In this document: positions 1 through 5,096 of the stretch, piece after piece
Position numbering within the stretch: the first letter of the stretch is position 1
Layout: the number at the start of each line of letters is the position of its first letter
Origin: an uncultured Brevundimonas sp.
GTDB taxonomy: Bacteria; Pseudomonadota; Alphaproteobacteria; Caulobacterales; Caulobacteraceae
DNA: 6,484 nucleotides
Assembly (NCBI GenBank): GCA_946481405.1
Contig: CAMLNY010000070.1
Location: forward strand, 1-6,484
Direction of reading: 5' to 3'
The notes under the pieces: generated by a model
The model's input: the letters and a program-made list of their open reading frames with translations, nothing else
What the model was told of the DNA's origin: nothing
Database searches by the model: none
Made by a program: the position numbers and the translations under genes

Positions 1-552
1 GAGGTCATGAACGTGATCGACGAGGACAAGGCCTTCGCGCCCTATGTCCAGTCGAAGGACGACCTCACGCGCCGGGCCCCCTCGAAGCTGACCGACAGTC
101 TCGACTGGAGCTCGTTCTACCTCTGGAAGGACGGCAAGGAGACGGAGAACGTCGCCCGTTGCCCCGACACCATGGCGGTGATGAACGCCGCGCCGCTCTG
201 CGACGTGAAGGGCCGCTCACCCCTGATCATGTACTCCCAACTGAAGGCCGGGGCCCACATCACGCCGCACACCGGGGTCGTGAACACCCGCCTTCTGTGC
301 CACCTGCCCCTGATCGTCCCGCCCCACTGCGAATTCCGCGTCGGCAACACGACCCGCACCTGGGAGAAGGGCAAGGCCTGGCTGTTCAACGATTCGATCG
401 AGCACGAGGCCTGGAACCGCAGCGACGTGACGCGGATCATACTCATCTTCGACGTCTGGCGGCCGGAGCTGACCGAAGAAGAGCGTCGGCTGATCTCCAC
501 CCTGCTGCAGTCGATGGACGCCTATGCGCCGCCGACGGGTTCGTGGGACTGA
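1..552 (+). CDS. Aspartyl/asparaginyl beta-hydroxylase family protein, 3' part (truncated by window edge)
   Basis: This is the C-terminal 183 residues of a 2-oxoglutarate/Fe(II)-dependent oxygenase of the AspH family, which hydroxylates Asp/Asn side chains in proteins or, in related bacterial enzymes, lipid A acyl chains. The reading frame is open to base 1; the ATG at position 7 is probably an internal Met, since family members carry more sequence ahead of the FAPYV segment. Counting from the first visible codon, the double-stranded beta-helix core includes PHTG with the proximal iron ligand His90 (268-270), NTRLLCHLPL, RVGN, a TW..GKAW strand, and the distal ligand His135 in IEHEAWN (403-405). 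Arg145 lies ten residues after the distal His, as does the 2-oxoglutarate-binding Arg of human ASPH, and Ser79 matches its serine. As in ASPH, no acidic iron ligand is visible. The substrate is unknown. The gene converges on the methyltransferase, with one base between stops. Family assignment is firm; the substrate is not. Confidence 0.9.
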   Translation, partial: EVMNVIDEDKAFAPYVQSKDDLTRRAPSKLTDSLDWSSFYLWKDGKETENVARCPDTMAVMNAAPLCDVKGRSPLIMYSQLKAGAHITPHTGVVNTRLLCHLPLIVPPHCEFRVGNTTRTWEKGKAWLFNDSIEHEAWNRSDVTRIILIFDVWRPELTEEERRLISTLLQSMDAYAPPTGSWD

Positions 553-553
553 T

Positions 554-2089
554 CTAGAGGATGCCCAGCGTCCGGTAGAGGGGCACGGTCTGGTCGATGA
601 AGCGCCGCGCCATGTCGCCGAGCGCCGCCAGGTTGTCCTCGCGGCCGACGACTTCCCTGCCCTGCCGCACGGCGCGTTCGTTCGTTTGCTCGAACACCGC
701 CCAGACCGAGGCGGCGATCTCCTCCGTCGTCCGGGCGCCGGCCAGCCAGGCCCGCAGGAACAACTGGGCCGAGCGCGGCGTCAGCACCCCGCCCCCGACC
801 GCAGGCGAGGCCACATGTTTCAGATGCGGGCCGGTCACGGCGCGCTCGAGGACGAGCCGGTTGTAGCCCTCGCATCGGGCGCGGATTTCCGGCGTGAAGA
901 CCTGCGCCGGCCGCAACACGCCCATGCCGACCAGATTGATCAGGGCGGCGACCACGTCTGAGCGACGCAGGCCGGAGACACCCGGCGCCGTCATCAGTTC
1001 CGCGGTCGTCTTCGGACGGAAATCCTCGGCCGCGAGCGCCATGGCCAGCGGACCGTAGGTGGCCTCGGACAGCACCACCTCGCCCTGCGCGCCGGTCAGC
1101 TGGAAGTCGATCTCGTCCAGCCCGCAGACGAGGACGAAGCCCTGGGCGTCGAACCGCGCCCTCTGTTCGGCGTCCGACAGCGGCCGGGCGTCGCGGGCGA
1201 ATACGTCGGGCCGGAACTGCTGGTTCACGAGGAAGTCGCGCACGGACTCGCGCACCACCGGATCCTTCTGCCGGTCCAGCAGGGCGACCCCGGCAGGCGG
1301 CAGGTGCAGGGCGTTGACCCGGTCCAGCAGCCGCGCCGAACCGACGAAGGCCAGGCCCGCCCCCGCCAGCGCCCCGGCCACCTCGGAGAAGTAGGGCACG
1401 TGCCAGTCTGCGTTCAGATACTCGTGGCCGAGATACTGCGCTCCGACCTTGCGCAGCGAGGCGGAGTGGCTGGCCGCCGGACGGTTCTCGGCGAAGAAGC
1501 GACTGTCAGCGGCGGCGACGTCCTCCATGAACTCCAGCGCCCTCTCGATCCGCGCCTCGGCCCCGGCGGACGCCTTCGCCAGCCGGTCGTGGCCGAGCTT
1601 CAGCAGGTGGCGCACCGGCGACCGCGAGGCCCATCCCGGCTGGCTGTTGTAGCTCAGATAGACCGCACCGCCGGGCGCCAGCCGGTCGCGGATCAGGTCG
1701 ACGATGATCCGGCGGCTGTCGTCGGAGACCCAGCTCCACACCCCGTGCAAGGTGATGGCGTCGAACATCGGCAGATCGCGCGCGGCGAAGTCGGCAAAGG
1801 ACTCCGCGAACAGATGCGGCGCGCCGCCCGACGCCTCGGCTAGGGCCCGCGCATGGTCGACGTGGCCCGGCAGCAGGTCGACGCCCCACCAGTCGCCGTC
1901 GTTGGCGGCGGCGTGGACGGCCAGGGACACTCCCTGTCCCATGCCGAGCTCCAGGTACCGCGGCGCCTCGGGCGCCGCGACGTCCATCCCCGCGATCAGG
2001 CCGCAGAACCGCAGATGGGCGGGTCCGAGCTCGTGGTAGTAGCCGGCCGTGTAGTCCAGCTCGGCATAGGGACCGGGTGTCGCGCTCAT
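554..2089 (-). CDS. Class I SAM-dependent methyltransferase with regulatory domain (PKMT-like)
   Basis: A predicted cytoplasmic methyltransferase of 511 residues. An N-terminal Rossmann domain (about 40-160) has the SAM-binding motif YLELGMGQG at 45-53, an acidic residue at the end of strand 2 (Asp71 in WWGVDLL), FDAITLHGVWSWVS at about 109-122 and APGGAVYLSYNSQPGW at about 138-153. Next comes a segment resembling the methyltransferase regulatory domain (about 210-290, with QYLGHEYLNADWHVPYFSEV), then a helical C-terminal region (about 325-511) like that of rickettsial-type protein lysine methyltransferases. The length fits that family (about 500-550). No signal peptide or membrane segment is seen. 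The start is uncertain: ATG at 2089 was preferred, but an in-frame GTG at 2104 would add five residues, and neither has a convincing Shine-Dalgarno site. It follows the lipoprotein gene by about 45 bp on the same strand, so co-transcription is possible. The substrate could be a protein lysine or something else; the sequence does not show which. Confidence 0.85.
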   Translation of the reverse strand: MSATPGPYAELDYTAGYYHELGPAHLRFCGLIAGMDVAAPEAPRYLELGMGQGVSLAVHAAANDGDWWGVDLLPGHVDHARALAEASGGAPHLFAESFADFAARDLPMFDAITLHGVWSWVSDDSRRIIVDLIRDRLAPGGAVYLSYNSQPGWASRSPVRHLLKLGHDRLAKASAGAEARIERALEFMEDVAAADSRFFAENRPAASHSASLRKVGAQYLGHEYLNADWHVPYFSEVAGALAGAGLAFVGSARLLDRVNALHLPPAGVALLDRQKDPVVRESVRDFLVNQQFRPDVFARDARPLSDAEQRARFDAQGFVLVCGLDEIDFQLTGAQGEVVLSEATYGPLAMALAAEDFRPKTTAELMTAPGVSGLRRSDVVAALINLVGMGVLRPAQVFTPEIRARCEGYNRLVLERAVTGPHLKHVASPAVGGGVLTPRSAQLFLRAWLAGARTTEEIAASVWAVFEQTNERAVRQGREVVGREDNLAALGDMARRFIDQTVPLYRTLGIL

Positions 2090-2134
2090 CCCCGCGTCAT
2101 GCACCGGTCAGGGTCGCGAGGCGAGGCCTGTTCG

Positions 2135-2512
2135 TCAGGCCGCCGGCTTGTTGGCCAGGCACCAGGCCGAGGTGACCTCGACCGTCGCAGGCGTGGCGTC
2201 GTCCTCGACGGCGAAGGAGCTGGCGAAATACTGGTTCACCTCGTCTGTGCTCATCGACTTCAGGGCCACCCCTTCCCAGTCGTTCATCGCCGCGCGGACG
2301 GCGGTGACGTCGCCCGGCGGGGTCTGGTTCTCCAGCGCTGCCTGCTTCAGGGCCAGATAGGCCATGCAGCCCACGGCCTGATCGGCGCCCGTCTGGCCGC
2401 TGACGGCGTCGGCGACGAGGGTCGCGGGGGCGGCGGGGGCCCTGGTCTCCTGCTGCTGGCAGGCGGCGAGCCCGAGGACGGCGGCGGCCAGGGCGGCCGA
2501 ACGGATGATCAT
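2135..2512 (-). CDS. Small putative lipoprotein of unknown function
   Basis: A 125-residue protein with a lipoprotein signal peptide: basic Arg4, an Ala/Leu-rich hydrophobic stretch, and lipobox LAAC with the predicted lipidated Cys18. Residue +2 is Gln rather than Asp, so sorting to the outer membrane is the default expectation (rule known from enterobacteria; inference here). A Pro/Ala-rich linker (about 20-35) leads to a mostly helical domain with two further cysteines, Cys49 and Cys118, which could form a disulfide in the periplasm. I do not recognise the family. The gene begins 29 bp after the stop of the caspase-family gene on the same strand and has a good ribosome-binding site (GGAG, seven bases before the ATG), so the two are likely transcribed together. 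A structural or inhibitory partnership with the exported caspase is possible, but nothing in the sequence proves it. Confidence is high that it is a real lipoprotein gene and low on role. Confidence 0.85.
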   Translation of the reverse strand: MIIRSAALAAAVLGLAACQQQETRAPAAPATLVADAVSGQTGADQAVGCMAYLALKQAALENQTPPGDVTAVRAAMNDWEGVALKSMSTDEVNQYFASSFAVEDDATPATVEVTSAWCLANKPAA

Positions 2513-2519
2513 GACTCTA

Positions 2520-2523
2520 CTCC
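2520..2523 (-). promoter_or_regulatory. Ribosome-binding site of the lipoprotein gene
   Basis: On the minus strand GGAG stands seven bases before the ATG at 2512. It lies in the 29-bp gap after the caspase stop codon and supports the chosen start. A GANTC site (GAGTC on this strand, 2513-2517) fills the last five bases before the ATG. Confidence 0.65.
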
Positions 2524-2541
2524 AACTGACTGGGATTGGGC

Positions 2542-4878
2542 TCAGTGCGAGCCGGCGTTGTAACCGCTGGAGGCCAGACGCAGGACGACGTCGTCGACCT
2601 GCACCCCGCCCCGGTCGATGACCAGGTTCTGGTAGTTCCGCTGGCCCTCGATGGTCTCGGCCTCGACGTTCTCGACCTCGGCCACGAACTGGCGGCGCAG
2701 ATAGGTGGCCAGTTCGCCCGCCGTGACCATGCCGTCGCCGTCCACGTCGCCCGCGCCTGCCAGACCGGTCCGCAGGAAGTGGGAGAGATAGCCCCCCGCC
2801 TCGAACTTGTCGGCCACCGCGCTGGTCAGGTCCTCCTCCGAGGAGAACAGGCCCATGACGCCCGGACGGTCCACGACGTTGCGCGCGAAGCCGCCCGAGA
2901 AGCAGCTGTCCAGAACCAGCAGGGACAGGCGGGTGTTCAGCCCGTCGAACAGCTGGGCCATTTCCTGATCGGTGATCTCGCCGTCGGTCAGGACGATCGA
3001 CTCGGTCCGGCCGTCCGGCTCCTGCGAGCTCGTCTGGCCATCTTCCTGGCTGCCGTGGCCCGAGAAGAAGAACAGGAACATGTCGTCCGGCCCGGCCTGA
3101 CGCGCGACCTGCTGGAAGGCGCGTCGCACGCCGCCGACCGTGGCCTCGGCATTGGTCAGGACCACGCTGGAGGGGTTCAGCACCCCGCCGCGCTGCAGGG
3201 TCTCGGCCAGTTTCTCGGCGTCTTCGTCCGTGTACGGAAGGTCATTGGCGACATCCCCGTATTCCGACACCCCGACCATGATGGCGAACACCCGCTGGCC
3301 GCCCTGGACGGACGCCTGACGCGGCGAGCCCTGGCTGGGCGAGACCGAGAAGCGATAGGAGCCGGTCTCGCCGGGGGCGAAGGAGGTGACCATCACCTGA
3401 TACTCGCCGTCCTCCTGAAGCACGGTGTCCAGACGGCTGTTGGTGCCGTCCTCGCCGTCGTCGTTGTCCAGCTGTTCCCCCGACGGCGTGGTCAGGATCA
3501 GATAGGCGTCGAAGGCCGAGGACGTCAGCTCCGCCGCCACCCGCTGGCCGCGACGACCCGAGAAGGTGAAGCTGTCGACATATTCGCCGCTGTCCAGCTG
3601 CTCGTCGCCCGACTGGAGGGCGCCGCCGACCGTGGCGCCGATCGAGATGTTTCCGCCGCGCACGTCCTGTCGCTGGCCGCGATCCTCGACATAGGATTCC
3701 TGCGTCGGCCGGCCCTGCGGCGCGCGACCGTCGGCGGCCATGGCCGACAGGCGATAGCCCCCCTCCTCGCCCGCCGCATAGCTGGTGGCGGTGATCCGGT
3801 ATTCGCCGTCCTGCGGCAGGGTGACGAACAGCCGGCTGTCGAAGCCGCCGTCGCCGTCCGGATCGTCGTCGTTGAACTCCGACAGCCCCGGTCCCTGAAT
3901 GGCCAGATAGGGGTCGAAGGCCGAGGACGACAGACGCAGGTCCAGCTGCTGACCGCGACGCCCGCGCAGGGTGTAGGTGTTGATGTATTCGCCGCTGTCC
4001 AGCTGGCGGTCACCCTGCCCAAGGGTCCCGTTGACCGTCTGGCCGAGCTGGATCGCCCCGTCGACCTGACGCGCGGGCGGCTGATAGTTGGGCTGCGGCG
4101 GACGACCGCCGCCCTGAAACGCGGGGCGACCGCCCTGTTCGGCCAGGATCTGGTAGCGACCGGTCTCGCCCGGGCTGAAGCTGGTGGCCGAGACATTGAC
4201 CACGCCGTCGGCGGCGGCGGTGAAGGTCACGCGGCTGTTGCGACCGCCGCGCTGGCCCGGATCGTCGTCATTGTCCTCGCTGAGGCCGCCGGGTCCCCGG
4301 ATCATCAGGTAGGAGTCGAAATCGCTGGCGTCGAGGCTCACGGTATAGGTCTGGCCGCGCCGGACCTGCAGCTCCCAGTCGTCCGCGAAGGTTCCGCGAC
4401 CGGGTTGCAGGGCCCCGCCGCCGGCGTTCTGGTTGCCACGGCCGTTGCCGATGGCCTGCGCGCGCGCCCCTCCGCCGCCGGTCATGCTCAGGCTGTAGCG
4501 GCCGCTCTCGCCGGGCTCATAGCTGGTCGCCGTGATCCGGTAGGTCCCGTCGGCCGGCAGGCGCACGTCCAGCGCAGAGTTGGTGCCGTCCTCGCCCGAG
4601 TCGTCGTTGTCTTCCTGGAAGTCCCCCGGCCCGCGGATCATCAGATAGGTGTCGAACGCGTCCGAGCGCATGACGACCGACAGCGGCTGCCCGGCCCGGC
4701 CCTGCACCTCGTAGACGTCGATGAACTCGCCCGAATCCAGTTGATCGTCGCCGCGCGACAGGTCGCCCTGAACCTGCCCGCCCGGCTGCAGTCGCTGCTG
4801 CGCGATGGCCGGCCCCGTCAGCATCGGCGCGAGCGCCAGCGACAGCGAAAGCGCGCTTGAAAACATGACCTTGCGCAT
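2542..4878 (-). CDS. Secreted caspase-family (peptidase C14, metacaspase-like) protein with four PPC-like modules
   Basis: A 778-residue exported protein. Residues 1-26 form a Sec signal peptide (basic MRK, Leu/Ser/Ala-rich core, AIA before the predicted cut). Four related PPC-like beta modules follow at about 30-132, 154-247, 275-380 and 410-512, each with a DxYLxIxGP-like strand, an Asp-rich loop (NDD core) and a closing ATSY/F.PGE.G.Y strand, joined by Gly/Gln/Pro-rich linkers. Modules 1, 3 and 4 share QLDSGE. The caspase p20-like domain (about 527-755) has catalytic His608 in FFSGHGSQ and Cys659 in LDSCFSGG; the Asp of DSC resembles the metacaspase S1 residue that favours Arg/Lys substrates (inference). 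An EF-hand-like loop lies at 711-722. No transmembrane anchor is visible, so it is periplasmic or secreted. ATG 4878 was chosen for its Shine-Dalgarno site and immediate signal peptide; an upstream in-frame ATG at 4911 would add 11 residues and is less likely. First gene of a probable minus-strand unit. Substrates are unknown. Confidence 0.92.
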   Translation of the reverse strand: MRKVMFSSALSLSLALAPMLTGPAIAQQRLQPGGQVQGDLSRGDDQLDSGEFIDVYEVQGRAGQPLSVVMRSDAFDTYLMIRGPGDFQEDNDDSGEDGTNSALDVRLPADGTYRITATSYEPGESGRYSLSMTGGGGARAQAIGNGRGNQNAGGGALQPGRGTFADDWELQVRRGQTYTVSLDASDFDSYLMIRGPGGLSEDNDDDPGQRGGRNSRVTFTAAADGVVNVSATSFSPGETGRYQILAEQGGRPAFQGGGRPPQPNYQPPARQVDGAIQLGQTVNGTLGQGDRQLDSGEYINTYTLRGRRGQQLDLRLSSSAFDPYLAIQGPGLSEFNDDDPDGDGGFDSRLFVTLPQDGEYRITATSYAAGEEGGYRLSAMAADGRAPQGRPTQESYVEDRGQRQDVRGGNISIGATVGGALQSGDEQLDSGEYVDSFTFSGRRGQRVAAELTSSAFDAYLILTTPSGEQLDNDDGEDGTNSRLDTVLQEDGEYQVMVTSFAPGETGSYRFSVSPSQGSPRQASVQGGQRVFAIMVGVSEYGDVANDLPYTDEDAEKLAETLQRGGVLNPSSVVLTNAEATVGGVRRAFQQVARQAGPDDMFLFFFSGHGSQEDGQTSSQEPDGRTESIVLTDGEITDQEMAQLFDGLNTRLSLLVLDSCFSGGFARNVVDRPGVMGLFSSEEDLTSAVADKFEAGGYLSHFLRTGLAGAGDVDGDGMVTAGELATYLRRQFVAEVENVEAETIEGQRNYQNLVIDRGGVQVDDVVLRLASSGYNAGSH
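3508..4005. repeat. Diverged tandem duplication encoding PPC modules 3 and 4
   Basis: Inside the caspase-family gene, two DNA segments recur in the same register. A 20-base stretch at 3581-3600 is identical to 3986-4005, and a 17-base stretch at 3508-3524 is identical to 3913-3929; both pairs are spaced exactly 405 bases (135 codons). The matches encode the QLDSGEY and SSAFD segments of the third and fourth PPC modules. Modules 1 and 2 are related at protein level but more diverged. The constant spacing points to duplication of a 135-residue unit rather than chance similarity. Confidence 0.7.
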
Positions 4879-4887
4879 TGCGACTCT

Positions 4888-4893
4888 TCCCCC
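4888..4893 (-). promoter_or_regulatory. Ribosome-binding site deciding the caspase-family start
   Basis: On the minus strand GGGGGA (within AGGGGGAAGAG) lies nine bases before the ATG at 4878. It favours this start over the upstream in-frame ATG at 4911, whose nearest GGAG is ten bases away. The signal peptide begins directly at the 4878 ATG, which agrees. A GANTC site (4882-4886) lies in the spacer. Confidence 0.55.
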
Positions 4894-4950
4894 TGAAAGA
4901 CAGCGGGACATTGCCTACAGTCTCCGGGGATGTCACGGGTTCGCGGAACA

Positions 4951-4969
4951 GGGGTCAGATTCCGACACC
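4951..4969. other. Imperfect 19-bp palindrome centred on a GATTC site
   Basis: Around the central T at 4960, seven of nine base pairs are complementary: GGGG and TCAGA on the left against TCCGA and CACC on the right. The centre contains GATTC (4958-4962), a GANTC site of the kind methylated by CcrM in Caulobacterales. It sits 73 bp upstream of the caspase-family ATG and 128 bp upstream of the helicase ATG. It may be an operator or a copy of a dispersed intergenic repeat; neither can be decided from one copy. Confidence 0.35.
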
Positions 4970-5096
4970 CTTTCGCCTCACCACCCTCATTCGGCCTTGT
5001 TCGCGGCGCAGAAGCCCCGCCCCGCGCACGGACGCGGCCTTCTCAGACGCCCCTCGCGCCGCCGCCAATCCGGGCCGGCGCACTCACGGATACAGT

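Larger units (their letters stand above)
4879..5096. promoter_or_regulatory. Divergent intergenic region between caspase-family gene and DEAD-box helicase
   Basis: This 218-bp region separates two genes that are transcribed away from each other, so it must hold or lie near both promoters. I could not find a convincing -35/-10 pair for either direction. On the minus strand GTGACA (4931-4936) resembles a -35 box but has no good -10 partner at the right distance. The region contains an imperfect palindrome at 4951-4969 and two GANTC sites (4882-4886 and 4958-4962). Ahead of the helicase ATG only a weak GGA (5088-5090) is seen as a possible ribosome-binding site. Confidence 0.5.

Noticed and set aside
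524..961. Plus-strand open frame of 145 codons overlapping the end of the hydroxylase gene
   Set aside because: It is antisense to the methyltransferase C-terminal region, has no recognisable domain, and shows Arg/Gly-rich shadow composition.
2090..2104. GTG start of the methyltransferase at 2104
   Set aside because: It lacks a Shine-Dalgarno site and adds only MHDAG before the ATG at 2089; the ATG also lacks a good site, so the choice remains soft.
2536..4860. A 774-codon open frame on the plus strand opposite the caspase-family gene
   Set aside because: It is the antisense shadow of a gene with strong GC-third-position bias; its translation is low-complexity (rich in Val, Ala, Arg, His, Gly) with repeats mirroring the PPC modules and no recognisable domain.
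4879..4911. Longer start of the caspase-family gene at ATG 4911
   Set aside because: The added eleven residues (MSRCLSGGRVA) would precede a standard signal peptide, and the better-placed Shine-Dalgarno site serves the ATG at 4878. It is not fully excluded.
5091..5096. TACAGT as a -10 promoter box immediately before the helicase ATG
   Set aside because: A transcript from it would start inside the coding sequence, and no -35 box is present at the right distance.
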